64,000 nucleotides of DNA from Prevotella sp. (GCA_017449675.1 JAFTFG010000006.1:248001-312000), one strand, 5' to 3'. Counted from the stretch's first letter, positions 47,817 through 61,346 are shown. A program made the numbers and translations. Notes: generated from the sequence alone by a model not told the origin.

Positions 47817-49811
47817 ATGAGAATAACTATTTCAACTATATTATTACTCATCACGTCGGTAGTATCAGCGCAAAACCCTATCATCAGGGAACAATTTGCT
47901 GCTGATCCTACTGCGCGTGTCTTTAATAATAAGGTATATGTTTACCCCTCCCATGACATTCCCGCTCTGGAAGGTCAACGACAGGACTGGTTCTGTATGG
48001 CCGACTATCATGTGTTCTCCTCAGAGAATCTGACCGACTGGACCGATCATGGAGTCATCGTCACACAGGAGAATGTACCTTGGGGTAAATCGGATGCCTA
48101 CTCGATGTGGGCACCCGATTGTGTCTACAAGAACGGGAAATACTATTTCTACTTCCCTAATGCGCCTAAGAACGGACGTGGCTTTGCCATCGGTGTGGCA
48201 ATAGCCGACAGTCCAGAAGGACCTTTCTTCTGTGAGTCCGAACCTATCAAAGGCGTGTCAGGAATCGACCCCTGTGTACTCGTCGATGAGGATGGTACTG
48301 CCTATATCTATTGGAGTGGCATGGGACTTCGGGGAGGGCGTTTGAAAGCCAACATGAAAGAGTTGGAGGGAGAACTACAGGAGGTAAGAATACCCAAACA
48401 GGACGGGATGCCTGAGATGCCGCCAATAAAGATGGGTGGACAGGCAATGGAAGGTCTTCCTGACGGTTTCAAGGAAGGTCCCTTCGTTTTTAAGCGCAAC
48501 GGCTGGTATTATCTGACGTTCCCTTGGGTTCGCAAGGAGAACGGGACGGAGACACTGGCCTATGCTATGTCAAAATCCCCTCTGGGTCCCTGGGATTTCA
48601 AGGGAATTATCATGGCAGAGCATGCCAACGGCTGCTGGACCAACCACCACAGCATCCTCGAATACAAGGGACAATGGTATATCTTCTACCATCATAACAC
48701 TCTCTCGCCCAGCATGGACAAGCGACGTTCAGCCTGTATCGAAAAGGTATCCTTTAATACCGACGGAACAATACAGGAAGTAAAACCGACCTTACGTGGT
48801 GTAGGCATCAACCAAGCGACGGAAAAGATCGAGATAGACCGCTATAGCACGGCAAGCAGTGATGCGACCACACACCTCATCGATACGGTCAATACTTTTT
48901 CCGGCTTAGAGGCGACACTCCCTCAAAAAGGCAGTTGGCTCCGTTATAACGACGTGGATTTCAGTGCTGTAACAGACGGCTATCTCGTCGTCAATGTCAA
49001 GGCCTCCGACAATACGGAGTTTTACGTTCGCCAGAAGTCGGCAAAAGGAAAGATTATCGCTAAGGTTCCGATGGTTGTCAAGAGTGAGACGAAATTTCCA
49101 GGAATGTCAACTCCTTTCCGTCGTGACCAGAGCAATCAGTGGCTCACGATGACGGCATCGCTGGAAAACCTGCCGAAGGGAGTGACAGACATCGTCATCA
49201 CCAATGAGGGCAATGCGGCGGTCAGTATCAACTGGCTCCAGTTCAAGAACCGCCCTAGGTATTTCACTCCTGCCACGACGACAACGGCACAGCCTGACAA
49301 CGACGGTTTTATCCGCCGCTGGCGATTGTTGGAACCTATCGCTGCCGATGTACGTTCCAATGTCATCTTCACCTACTCTTGGCTACGTGACAAGTTCGAC
49401 CAAGAACTTACTAATTTGCCAAAGCAGAAAGGGAAATGGTATGCCTTGGATAGCGAGACCTATAACATGAAACTATTCCGCTTCGCCGAGAAGTACGGGA
49501 AACAGACCTACGGCTCCTTCTACTGGTGCGAGACGGTCATCGACAATCCTGAGGAGCAACAGAACGTCCGGTTGGCATGTGGCTCTAACGGAGCATCAAT
49601 GTGGTGGCTCAACGGAGAGGAGGTCTTGCTGCTCGAAGGCGACCGACGTATGGTGGAGGACGACGGCATGTCTCAACGCCTGACACTGAAGAAAGGACGT
49701 AATACCCTGCGCTGCGCTGTCATCAATGGTCCTGGACTGAGTGACATGTGCGCCCGTTTCATGGACGAGAAAGGATGTCCTATTATTAACTATACTATTA
49801 ACGCTCAGTAA
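47817..49811 (+). CDS. GH43 arabinofuranosidase/xylosidase with CBM6-like module
   Basis: Secreted GH43 five-bladed propeller (signal peptide MRITISTILLLITSVVSAQ). Likely triad residues are D30 (AADPTARVF), D151 (SGIDPCVLVDED) and E220 (GFKEGPFVFK). Residues about 345-490 look like a CBM6 jelly roll (IEIDRYSTASS ... INWLQFKNRP). A further beta-sandwich with MWWLNGEEVLL lies at about 500-660. The 664 residues are long for GH43 because of these extra domains. The substrate is probably arabinoxylan side chains; the subfamily was not determined. It lies 6 bases after the esterase gene. Confidence 0.87.
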   Translation: MRITISTILLLITSVVSAQNPIIREQFAADPTARVFNNKVYVYPSHDIPALEGQRQDWFCMADYHVFSSENLTDWTDHGVIVTQENVPWGKSDAYSMWAPDCVYKNGKYYFYFPNAPKNGRGFAIGVAIADSPEGPFFCESEPIKGVSGIDPCVLVDEDGTAYIYWSGMGLRGGRLKANMKELEGELQEVRIPKQDGMPEMPPIKMGGQAMEGLPDGFKEGPFVFKRNGWYYLTFPWVRKENGTETLAYAMSKSPLGPWDFKGIIMAEHANGCWTNHHSILEYKGQWYIFYHHNTLSPSMDKRRSACIEKVSFNTDGTIQEVKPTLRGVGINQATEKIEIDRYSTASSDATTHLIDTVNTFSGLEATLPQKGSWLRYNDVDFSAVTDGYLVVNVKASDNTEFYVRQKSAKGKIIAKVPMVVKSETKFPGMSTPFRRDQSNQWLTMTASLENLPKGVTDIVITNEGNAAVSINWLQFKNRPRYFTPATTTTAQPDNDGFIRRWRLLEPIAADVRSNVIFTYSWLRDKFDQELTNLPKQKGKWYALDSETYNMKLFRFAEKYGKQTYGSFYWCETVIDNPEEQQNVRLACGSNGASMWWLNGEEVLLLEGDRRMVEDDGMSQRLTLKKGRNTLRCAVINGPGLSDMCARFMDEKGCPIINYTINAQ

Positions 49812-51268
49812 TGATGAAACGAAAGATTTTCGCTTTCTGTGCCGCTGTGTCCCTTTTTTCTTTTGAAGGACAGGCACAAGTAGGTACGCCCTATATCCAC
49901 GACCCGTCAACCATTGCCGAATGCGAAGGGAAATACTATACTTTCGGGACTGGCGGAGGAGGATTGATCTCGGAAGACGGATGGAACTGGCATGATGGTG
50001 CACAGCGCCCCGGAGGCGGTGCTGCTCCCGATGTTCTGAAGATCGGTGACCGATACCTTATGATATATGGTGCCACTGGAGGTGGCCTCGGAGGTGGCCA
50101 CAACGGCCGTATCCTGACGATGTGGAACAAGACCCTTGATCCCCAGTCACCCGACTTCCGGTTTACCGATCCTATTGAAGTCTGTTCTTCTGATGGTATG
50201 GAAGACCAAGATGCCATAGACCCCTCCTTACTACTTGACCCCACAACAGGTCGTCTCTGGGTGAGTTATGGTACGTATTTCGGTACTATTCGACTGATAG
50301 AACTAGACCCGAAGACCGGTGCCCGCATGAAAGGTAACAAAGAACTTGACATAGCCATTGACTGTGAGGCCACCGACCTCCTCTACCGTGACGGCTGGTA
50401 TTATCTGCTGGGGACACACGGTACCTGTTGCGACGGTGTCAACTCGACCTATAACATCGTGGCAGGTCGCTCACGCAGTGTGACAGGCCCCTATCTCGAC
50501 AATATCGGACGGGACATGTTTCACGGAGGTGGTAAGATGGTGATCGCTGCTGGTAACCGTAAGACAGGTCCGGGACATTTTGGCCGTACCGTCATCGAAG
50601 ACGGAGTTGAGGTCATGTCATGCCATTATGAAGCCGACTTCGACCGTAGCGGACGTTCCGTATTGGGTATCCTTCCTTTGGTTTGGAAGAACGGATGGCC
50701 TGTTGCCGGCGAACATATCCGACAAGGCAACTATGCGATCGTCTCAGAGCGAAGGGGCTATAGCCTTGAACTGGCTGTTGACTTCATCCGTATGGAACAA
50801 CAACGGGAACGGTTCTGGGAGATGGATCTCACGAAACCGCTTGAGAAAATTCCCGAACAGACACTCGAAGAAGTCATGGGAACATGGCCCAAGGGAGAGA
50901 TTTCTGTTCGCTGCAGCGATTATATGTTCCGACCTCATCAACATTGGACCATTACACCTGTTCCCGAAGCGGGTGGAAGACTGACAGGCCCACTGTACGA
51001 GATCAAGATAGAGGGTACCAACCGGGCCCTGACGGCTACAGCCGGCCTGGAACTGACCACCAAGGAGTTCCAAGGAGAAGATGCCCAACTCTGGTGGATT
51101 GAGCAACTGACAGACGGTACCTATCGTATCTTGCCTTTCAGTATTCCTGGACAGGAAGGGTTCAATACAGAATATTGCCTCTATTCCGCAGGAGACAGTA
51201 CTCCTACCCTTGCCAAATTCGACAACCAAACAGATAACTCCAAATGGAGTTTCCGAAATCACAATTAG
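49811..51268 (+). CDS. GH43 enzyme, arabinanase-like, with C-terminal beta-trefoil-like region
   Basis: A 485-residue secreted GH43. The propeller carries D31 (YIHDPSTIAE), D137 (QDAIDPSLL) and E186 (IDCEATDLLY), the usual triad pattern. The GGGLISEDGWNW and FGRTVIEDGVEVMSCHYEA stretches resemble arabinan-active GH43s. Residues about 345-485 (Q/W-rich, HWTITPVPEAG, SKWSFRNHN) may form a ricin-like binding module. The start overlaps the preceding stop (TAATG), which points to coupled translation. Confidence 0.84.
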   Translation: MMKRKIFAFCAAVSLFSFEGQAQVGTPYIHDPSTIAECEGKYYTFGTGGGGLISEDGWNWHDGAQRPGGGAAPDVLKIGDRYLMIYGATGGGLGGGHNGRILTMWNKTLDPQSPDFRFTDPIEVCSSDGMEDQDAIDPSLLLDPTTGRLWVSYGTYFGTIRLIELDPKTGARMKGNKELDIAIDCEATDLLYRDGWYYLLGTHGTCCDGVNSTYNIVAGRSRSVTGPYLDNIGRDMFHGGGKMVIAAGNRKTGPGHFGRTVIEDGVEVMSCHYEADFDRSGRSVLGILPLVWKNGWPVAGEHIRQGNYAIVSERRGYSLELAVDFIRMEQQRERFWEMDLTKPLEKIPEQTLEEVMGTWPKGEISVRCSDYMFRPHQHWTITPVPEAGGRLTGPLYEIKIEGTNRALTATAGLELTTKEFQGEDAQLWWIEQLTDGTYRILPFSIPGQEGFNTEYCLYSAGDSTPTLAKFDNQTDNSKWSFRNHN

Positions 51269-51270
51269 AA

Positions 51271-52644
51271 ATGACAATGAAACACATCTCTCTTTTGTTA
51301 TCACTGGTGGTCTCCCTCACCGTAAAAGCACAAAATCCTTTCGTACAGACCTGGTATACATCAGACCCCGCACCACTGGTACATAACGGTACGATGTATG
51401 TCTATACAGGACATGATGAAGACAAGGCCGACTTCTTCTGGATGCAGGAATGGCGTGTCTACTCTACCCAAGACATGGTGAACTGGCAGGATCACGGTTC
51501 CCCGCTTGCCTTGGAGAGTTTCTCATGGGCCGACGACCGTGCATGGGCCGGTCAGACCATTGAGCGCAACGGTAAGTTCTACTGGTATATCTGTGCCCAT
51601 TCCAAGATATCCAACGGTATGGCAATCGGGGTCGCTGTGGGTGACTCACCGACAGGTCCTTTCCGTGACGCTATCGGGAAGCCACTCTATGAGGACGGGA
51701 AATGGGATCATATTGATCCCACTGTGATGATTGACGACGACGGACAGGCTTGGCTAATGTGGGGCAATCCCCAGTGCTACTACCTGAAACTGAACAAGGA
51801 TATGATATCGTACAATGGTGAGTTAGGACGCCTTGACATGACGGAGGAGGCGTTCGGTGCACCCGCTATGGACAAACGAGAGAAAGGAAAGAAATATAAG
51901 GACTGCTATACAGAAGGTCCTTGGCTGACCAAACGTAATGGCACCTATCAGTTGCTCTATGCCGCCGGCGGGGTGCCAGAGCATATCGCATACAGTACGG
52001 CACCCTCGCCTACAGGTCCTTGGACTTATGCCGGTGAGATCATGCCTCTCTGTGATACGGGTTCCTTCACCAACCACTGTGGTATCGCCGACTACAAGGG
52101 ACATAGTTACTTCTTCTACCATACAGGAAAACTGCCTGGTGGCGGAGGCTTCGGACGCAGTGTCGCCGTGGAAGAGTTCCAATACAATGCTGACGGCAGT
52201 TTCCCCAAGATCATGCCTACGGATAAGGGTGTGAGTCCTATCGCCAACTTCAACCCCTATCGTCGTATAGAGGCAGAGACGATGGCCTTCTCGAAAGGGG
52301 TTAAGACAGAACAGAACGAGAAGATCGGTGTCTATGTGACTGATATTCATAACGGTGACTATATCAAGTTACAGGCGGTCGACTTCGCAGGCAAACTGCC
52401 CCGTACCTTCACGGCTCGGGTGGCAAGTGGTCTGCGTGGTGGAACTATTGAGATACGTATCGACAGCCTGGGCGGTCAACTACTGGGTCGCCTTGAAGTA
52501 CCAGGCACGGGTGGCTGGGAACAGTGGCAGACAGTAACCACTGACCTGACTGCTTTAGCCACAGGCACCCACGACCTCTTCCTCGTCTTCACAGGTCGCA
52601 AGGGTCCGAAACTCTTTAACTTCGATTGGTGGAAGTTTGAATGA
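51271..52644 (+). CDS. GH43 subfamily 1-like enzyme with C-terminal CBM6
   Basis: A secreted 457-residue enzyme, probably an arabinofuranosidase or beta-xylosidase acting on arabinoxylan oligosaccharides. The GH43_1-type N-terminus reads TSDPAPLVHNGTMYVYTGHD (D32). D149 lies in WDHIDPTVMIDDDG and E215 in CYTEGPWLTKR. The CBM6 spans about 335-457 (RIEAETMAFSKGVKTE ... NFDWWKFE). The ATG at 51271, 2 bases after the previous stop, gives a clean signal peptide (MKHISLLLSLVVSLTVKA). An upstream in-frame start at 51244 would overlap that gene. Confidence 0.9.
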   Translation: MTMKHISLLLSLVVSLTVKAQNPFVQTWYTSDPAPLVHNGTMYVYTGHDEDKADFFWMQEWRVYSTQDMVNWQDHGSPLALESFSWADDRAWAGQTIERNGKFYWYICAHSKISNGMAIGVAVGDSPTGPFRDAIGKPLYEDGKWDHIDPTVMIDDDGQAWLMWGNPQCYYLKLNKDMISYNGELGRLDMTEEAFGAPAMDKREKGKKYKDCYTEGPWLTKRNGTYQLLYAAGGVPEHIAYSTAPSPTGPWTYAGEIMPLCDTGSFTNHCGIADYKGHSYFFYHTGKLPGGGGFGRSVAVEEFQYNADGSFPKIMPTDKGVSPIANFNPYRRIEAETMAFSKGVKTEQNEKIGVYVTDIHNGDYIKLQAVDFAGKLPRTFTARVASGLRGGTIEIRIDSLGGQLLGRLEVPGTGGWEQWQTVTTDLTALATGTHDLFLVFTGRKGPKLFNFDWWKFE

Positions 52645-52662
52645 TCATTAAATAATAACGAT

Positions 52663-53157
52663 ATGAAGAAGATTTTAGTTTCAGTAATAGCACTGTGTAT
52701 ATGGTTAACGATAAAAGCACAGACAACACCCGAGACGGAGTTTGTCATGCAGTTAAGGGTCACACTGGACGCTCCCTACTCGATTGGAGAAACGCCACAG
52801 GGACGACGTACGGCCATTCCCATCACTGGAGGTACCTTCGAAGGCCCCCTCTTACGTGGTACCATCCTCAATGGCGGGGCCGACTGGCAGTTATCGGACG
52901 GTCAGCGTACCACCCTGGAGGCCATCTATAGTATCAAGACCGACGACGGTGTCTATATCCATATCCGCAACAGAGGCATCATCTACCAAGGACCGGACGA
53001 GCACGGGAACCCCTCGTTCTATTTCAAGGCAGCCCCTCAGTTTGAGGCACCCAAAGACAGTAAATATGCCTGGCTAAACAATGCCCTTTTCCTCTGTGCC
53101 CCTGATTTCTCCCAACAAGGTGGCGGTATCACCCTGAATGTATGGAAAGTAAAATGA
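52663..53157 (+). CDS. Secreted DUF3237 family protein
   Basis: A 164-residue protein with a signal peptide (MKKILVSVIALCIWLTIKAQ) and a DUF3237-type beta-barrel. Recognisable parts are ETPQGRRTAIPITGGTFEGP, GTILNGGADWQ, and DDGVYIHIRNRGI. The family has no settled function. It closes the esterase-GH43 operon 18 bases after the CBM6 enzyme, so a role on xylan-derived material is suggested by context alone. Confidence 0.85.
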   Translation: MKKILVSVIALCIWLTIKAQTTPETEFVMQLRVTLDAPYSIGETPQGRRTAIPITGGTFEGPLLRGTILNGGADWQLSDGQRTTLEAIYSIKTDDGVYIHIRNRGIIYQGPDEHGNPSFYFKAAPQFEAPKDSKYAWLNNALFLCAPDFSQQGGGITLNVWKVK

Positions 53158-53242
53158 ATTAGTTTTGTACATTGAAATAAATGATGTCGTTTTGCGTTGT
53201 TATAGAAAAAGACACACACTATTACAAACAAGAAGCAAAACA

Positions 53243-53971
53243 ATGAAGAAATTGGCTCTATTAGCAGCATTCGTCTGCTGCACGACTGTGATAAACGCAC
53301 AGAATCCACAAGGTAAATTCTCTATCAAGCCGTTGGCTGGTATCAATGTGACAGGCCTGAGCGGGGGTGATGTCATCAATGGGGTAAACGGAAATAACAT
53401 CAACCTCTATCATTATAAGGTACGTTTCACGGCAGGAGTAGAGGCTGAGTATGGCGTGAATGACTGGCTGGGTGTATCACTTGGTGCCATCTATTCTCAG
53501 CAGGGAGCAAATATAGAATACACAGAGCAAACAGAAGTCAATCAGGCAGAGGGTGATTTCCTTGAAGTAACGGAGATTGATGGCAATATCAATAATCATT
53601 ATATTAATGTTCCTTTGATGGCAAACGTCTATATCCCAGGAGTGAAAGGGCTCGCCTTAAAGACAGGCATACAGGTTGGATTCTGTTTGAGCAGCAAGGA
53701 GAATATGAATACAAACGTTTATACGGTCCCACTCTCATCAAGCCAATGGACCATTATTGACTATGACTCTCAAAAAACCTTCACGGAATTAAAGGATTTC
53801 TGTAAGACTGTAGACTTCGGCATCCCTGTAGGTCTGTCGTACGAGTATAAGAACATCGTACTGGATGCCCGCTACTACTTTGGCTTGACAAAGATCGACA
53901 AAACGGAGTTCCCGGATGACAGTCGTAACCGTTACCTGAGCGTCACACTAGGTTATCGATTCCATCTATAA
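53243..53971 (+). CDS. Outer-membrane beta-barrel protein (PorT-like)
   Basis: A 242-residue protein with a signal peptide (MKKLALLAAFVCCTTVINAQ). Alternating beta-strands include FSIKPLAGINVTGLSGGD and LGVSLGAIYSQQGANIEYTE, and it ends in an aromatic residue pattern (VTLGYRFHL) typical of small eight-stranded barrels. The ATG at 53243 was picked for the signal peptide. A TAGTTTTG -7-like box at 53160-53167 suggests a separate promoter. No enzymatic motif; its link with xylan use is positional only. Confidence 0.8.
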   Translation: MKKLALLAAFVCCTTVINAQNPQGKFSIKPLAGINVTGLSGGDVINGVNGNNINLYHYKVRFTAGVEAEYGVNDWLGVSLGAIYSQQGANIEYTEQTEVNQAEGDFLEVTEIDGNINNHYINVPLMANVYIPGVKGLALKTGIQVGFCLSSKENMNTNVYTVPLSSSQWTIIDYDSQKTFTELKDFCKTVDFGIPVGLSYEYKNIVLDARYYFGLTKIDKTEFPDDSRNRYLSVTLGYRFHL

Positions 53972-53998
53972 AATATAACGTGAGTTCGACGAATTGTA

Positions 53999-54085
53999 TA
54001 CTACGAAATTTCATAGTAGCAATTTTCAAGGAAAAGGTTGTCAGGTTGACAAGACACCGATAACTACTGGTTTCGCAACCTTTTC
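53999..54085. other. Dyads downstream of the beta-barrel gene
   Basis: A 20-base near-palindrome (TACTACGAAATTTCATAGTA, one mismatched pair) lies 27 bases after the stop and is followed by AATTTT, so it may end the transcript. Further on, GAAAAGGTTG (54031-54040) pairs perfectly with CAACCTTTTC (54076-54085). These and the repeat at 54133 fill the first part of the 412-base gap before the next gene; no coding signal was seen there. Confidence 0.45.
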
Positions 54086-54132
54086 AAGGTCGTCAAGGTT
54101 GGCATAACGTTGTCATCAGAGACGGGATAGTC

Positions 54133-54216
54133 GATGAATTCTCTAGAGAATTGGAGCGTTTGAAGGCACCTAACGGGGTGAAAGGTGCCTCCTTTCGGAT
54201 GAATTCTCTAGAGAAT
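54133..54216. repeat. Direct repeat of a palindromic 19-mer
   Basis: GATGAATTCTCTAGAGAAT occurs at 54133-54151 and again, identically, at 54198-54216, 65 bases apart. Its core ATTCTCTAGAGAAT is a perfect 14-bp palindrome. Between the copies lies a hairpin with AGGCACCT/AGGTGCCT arms (54164-54190). The block is about 80 bases upstream of the TGTTAC operator of the next operon. It could be a regulator site or a small mobile repeat. Confidence 0.75.
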
Positions 54217-54292
54217 CTAGCAAGGAGTGGCAATATAAAGACTTTGATATCCCAAGCAAAAGCATTGTTTAGTCCTGCGTTCGTTGGATGAA

Positions 54293-54359
54293 TGATACAT
54301 CATGAAAAGTTTCTGTTACGAGCAATATAGAGATATGTGAGGAAAAATCCGTACCTTTG
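54293..54359 (+). promoter_or_regulatory. Second GH43/GH10-CE1 operon promoter with tandem operator
   Basis: TGATAC (54293, one mismatch) and TGTTAC (54314) are 21 bases apart. The -7 box TACCTTTG begins at 54352, 38 bases after the second half-site, one base more than at the other three promoters. The internal AAAG lies at the same place as in the other sites. No -33 TTTG. Confidence 0.72.
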
Positions 54360-54383
54360 CAACCAACATTACCAAGAACAGCA

Positions 54384-56312
54384 ATGAATAAAATGATGAA
54401 GAAATTAGCGCTATCAACCATGATGCTGGGACTCGTCATGACAGTGTCAGCACAAAATCCTTACCTACCCCTCTGGGAACATGTGCCCGACGGGGAACCC
54501 CGTGTTTTTGAAGATCCTGACCACCCTGGTAAGATGCGTGCCTATATCATCGGCTCGCATGACACCCATTACAAAGAATATTGCGGCAACGATATCCGAA
54601 TGTGGTCTGCACCAGTAGAAGACCTCAGCCAATGGCGCGATGAGGGTCCTATCTTCTCTTGGTATGTCAATGGTCGCTGGGATACGATGTTTGCCCCTGA
54701 TCTGGTAGAGGTAAAAGATCGTCAGACAGGGAAGAAGACCTACTGGCTCTATCCCCATTCCCGAGGATGGCAACGTGTACCGATGGTATGTAAAAGCGAC
54801 CGTCCCAACGGTCCTTTTGTACCAGTCAATCTGACTGCTGACGGCACGAAATGTCTGGAGGGTTCCCTGATTGACTTCGATCCTTCCGTATTTATTGAAC
54901 CTGTCACTAACAAGAAAGACCCGGACTTTGATAAGGGCTACCGTGCCTATGTCTACTACGGGTTCCAGCACTCATCCGCCTTTGAACTCGATCAACAGAC
55001 CATGTACTTGAAACGTGAGGGTCGTGAGGTGCTTGATGGTTTTATCCCCGATGACATGTATTTCTTCGAGGCTTCTTCCATCCGTCAGATAGGCAATAAG
55101 TATGTCATGATCTATTCGGGTTTCAGTGGTCCAGAATATGGACTGGGTCGAAGTAACTCCACCCTACGCTATGCATTTGGTGACACTCCGCTCGGTCCTT
55201 GGACCAGCGGTGGCGTACTAGTAGACTCCCGAGGGGTAGTTCCCAATGAGGACGGATCCCATCTCACTACGACAAATGCAGGACATAACACACACGGTTC
55301 ACTGCAAGAGATCAACGGGCAGTGGTATGTGTTCTATCATCGTCCACCTCGCGGCTTCGGCTACGCCCGTCAGGCCATGGTGGCCCCAGTCAAGATCACA
55401 TGGGACAAGAAAGCAGTTGCCAAGGGCGGTCAGGTACGCATTACTGGCTACGACCCTTATTTGCAGGATAACGAGTGGATTGCAAAAGCAACTGACGGTT
55501 CTGTATATGCCGGTGCGGAAGTGACCAGTGAAGGCTTCCAGATATACGGTCTGCCACCTTATCATTATTATTCTGCCGGTATTGCTTGCTATATGACAAA
55601 TAATCAATGGATGCAAGACAACCACGACGTATGGAACAACCACATGGACCTGACAGGTATACCTGATAAAGGAATTGTAGGCTTCAAATACTTCGGCTTC
55701 GGCGGACTCGCTGCAGACACCAAAGGCCTGAAAGCATTCCAAGGGACACAACAGGGTGACGACACTCACTTGAACCTCAATCTGACTCCTTGTGGACAAG
55801 GAGCCTTCAAGATCCATATCATGCTGGACGGACCATACGATAATACGGTATGGAACGGAAAAGAGATTGCCGTTCTGAATATCCCCGCTGATGCTCCACG
55901 TACAGCAAAGTCATGGCAGGTGGCTGTCCCTGCCGTAGAGGGACTGACGGGAAAGCATGCCATCTATCTCGTCGTAGAGGGTCCTGAGGCAGAAAAAGGA
56001 CTTCTCGACTTGCATGGTATCGGGTTCTCGAAGACAGGTATGCCTTGTGAACGTCCTATCGTCCCCACCGTCTCTATCTACGCAGACGGGAAACGACTGG
56101 ATATTCCCACGACTCCACTTTTCTGTACAAATGCCAATGGCTATATGGAGATGAATCATTATCAGGTATATGCCCCACTAAAGGAAGACTCTAAGATTCA
56201 GGTCGTCACCTCCGATCCGACGATTCAAGTTACGGTGAGCAACATCTCAGACGGACGAGCCACTGTAAGATGTGTGTATAACGGTAAAGAGAAAATCTTC
56301 TTAATCAACTAA
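54384..56312 (+). CDS. GH43 enzyme with C-terminal beta-sandwich domains
   Basis: A secreted 642-residue GH43, first gene of a six-gene operon. The signal peptide ends VSAQ near residue 24. Candidate triad residues are D44 (RVFEDPDHPG), D166 (IDFDPSVF) and E229 (YFFEASSIR). A jelly-roll region with YHYYSAGIACYMTNNQW and KYFGFGGL spans about 395-560, and an Ig-like tail follows. It probably removes arabinose or xylose from arabinoxylan; the subfamily is not determined. The start at 54384 lies 24 bases after the -7 box. Confidence 0.84.
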   Translation: MNKMMKKLALSTMMLGLVMTVSAQNPYLPLWEHVPDGEPRVFEDPDHPGKMRAYIIGSHDTHYKEYCGNDIRMWSAPVEDLSQWRDEGPIFSWYVNGRWDTMFAPDLVEVKDRQTGKKTYWLYPHSRGWQRVPMVCKSDRPNGPFVPVNLTADGTKCLEGSLIDFDPSVFIEPVTNKKDPDFDKGYRAYVYYGFQHSSAFELDQQTMYLKREGREVLDGFIPDDMYFFEASSIRQIGNKYVMIYSGFSGPEYGLGRSNSTLRYAFGDTPLGPWTSGGVLVDSRGVVPNEDGSHLTTTNAGHNTHGSLQEINGQWYVFYHRPPRGFGYARQAMVAPVKITWDKKAVAKGGQVRITGYDPYLQDNEWIAKATDGSVYAGAEVTSEGFQIYGLPPYHYYSAGIACYMTNNQWMQDNHDVWNNHMDLTGIPDKGIVGFKYFGFGGLAADTKGLKAFQGTQQGDDTHLNLNLTPCGQGAFKIHIMLDGPYDNTVWNGKEIAVLNIPADAPRTAKSWQVAVPAVEGLTGKHAIYLVVEGPEAEKGLLDLHGIGFSKTGMPCERPIVPTVSIYADGKRLDIPTTPLFCTNANGYMEMNHYQVYAPLKEDSKIQVVTSDPTIQVTVSNISDGRATVRCVYNGKEKIFLIN

Positions 56313-56315
56313 ATA

Positions 56316-60073
<3,758 letters not shown>

Positions 60074-60079
60074 ACACGC

Positions 60080-61321
60080 ATGAAGAAAAGAATCTTTCCT
60101 GCACTACACATTGCCGCTGCTTTCATGGTATTCGGGTTCCTCTGTTATGGGTGCCCCTGGTTGTTGACTGCCCGTGAGCAATCACAACTATGGCTCTATA
60201 ACAGCGACTACCTGTTGCATCGTTTGTCAGAAAACGGGGGAGTAGCCCGTTATGCAGGTGAGTTTCTCGTACAGTTTGACTACTCCATCTTCTGGGGAGC
60301 CGTCGTTACAGCACTATTCTTTCTCGCTTTAGAAGGGGTATGGTGGCTGGTGCTGCGCCGTATCTGGCAATATTACCGCAAGAGCCCATATCCCTTATGG
60401 CTGCGACTACTATCCCTTATCGGTCCCATCCTACTATGGTCTTTGCTACTGGATATCAATGTACAGATGACATTACCTGTCGCTATCTTCTTAACGATGC
60501 TACTGTCACTAGCGATACCACAACGACCTGTCATTGCCTTCCCTGTCACGATAGGGTTGATGTTGACAGACTGGTGGGTAGCAGGCCCCGTCTGTCTGTT
60601 GCTGCCGCTACTGGCTCCCTGGTCATTATTGCCAAACGCATCAGGACCGAGAACTATTGGCAAGGGGGCATTGCGAATCGCCTTCCTGACCATACTACTG
60701 ATGGTAGTCATCCGGTTGTACGCCCCGCATACCAACTATCCACTGCACCGCCTGCTTGTCGGTATCGACTATGTCCATGATGCCGGTTTTGCAGGAACCT
60801 CGGAAGAACAACAGTATGACCTGTTGGTACACCTGCATCTGTGGGAGCGATTACTGAAAGTCTCCAAGAAGCAACCACCAAAGTCCCGTGCATGCCAGTA
60901 TGCCGTCCTATTGGCAGAATGGAAATTATGGAATACGCGCGAGGCAGAACTGCGACAATCGATGCAAGACACATGGGGCTCTTTGTCCAGTTGTGCCGCT
61001 TCCTTCCTGATGAGTGACCTATACTTACAACTGGGATGGATCAACATGTCACAACGTGCCGCATACGAGGCGATGGTGTCTTATCCCAACTACAACTGTA
61101 GCGGACGGGCACTAAAACGTCTGACAGAGATGAGTCTTATCACTGGACAATATGACTTGGTTCGGAAATATGCAGGCATTTTGAGGCAAGCCCCATTCTA
61201 TCACTCATGGGCAGAAGAGATGCTACAGTTGGTTGAGCACCCTGAGCGTATCGAACGGAACGTCAACTGTATGCGACTGCGACAGATCTATCATATGACC
61301 CCTGACGGAATGTTCTATTAA
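60080..61321 (+). CDS. DUF6057-like membrane protein
   Basis: A 413-residue inner-membrane protein with about six hydrophobic segments in the first 230 residues, for example AAAFMVFGFLCYGC, FWGAVVTALFFLALEGVWWL and IAFLTILLMVVIRLY. A soluble helical part resembling TPR repeats follows (LLVHLHLWERLLKVSKK ... ALKRLTEMSLITGQYD). It resembles DUF6057 proteins seen near Bacteroidota polysaccharide loci. The function is unknown. It lies 6 bases after the GH10-CE1 gene and 25 before the TolB-like gene, and the latter two probably work together. Confidence 0.65.
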   Translation: MKKRIFPALHIAAAFMVFGFLCYGCPWLLTAREQSQLWLYNSDYLLHRLSENGGVARYAGEFLVQFDYSIFWGAVVTALFFLALEGVWWLVLRRIWQYYRKSPYPLWLRLLSLIGPILLWSLLLDINVQMTLPVAIFLTMLLSLAIPQRPVIAFPVTIGLMLTDWWVAGPVCLLLPLLAPWSLLPNASGPRTIGKGALRIAFLTILLMVVIRLYAPHTNYPLHRLLVGIDYVHDAGFAGTSEEQQYDLLVHLHLWERLLKVSKKQPPKSRACQYAVLLAEWKLWNTREAELRQSMQDTWGSLSSCAASFLMSDLYLQLGWINMSQRAAYEAMVSYPNYNCSGRALKRLTEMSLITGQYDLVRKYAGILRQAPFYHSWAEEMLQLVEHPERIERNVNCMRLRQIYHMTPDGMFY

Positions 61322-61346
61322 GTGACTCCATAAAGACAGAGAAGCG

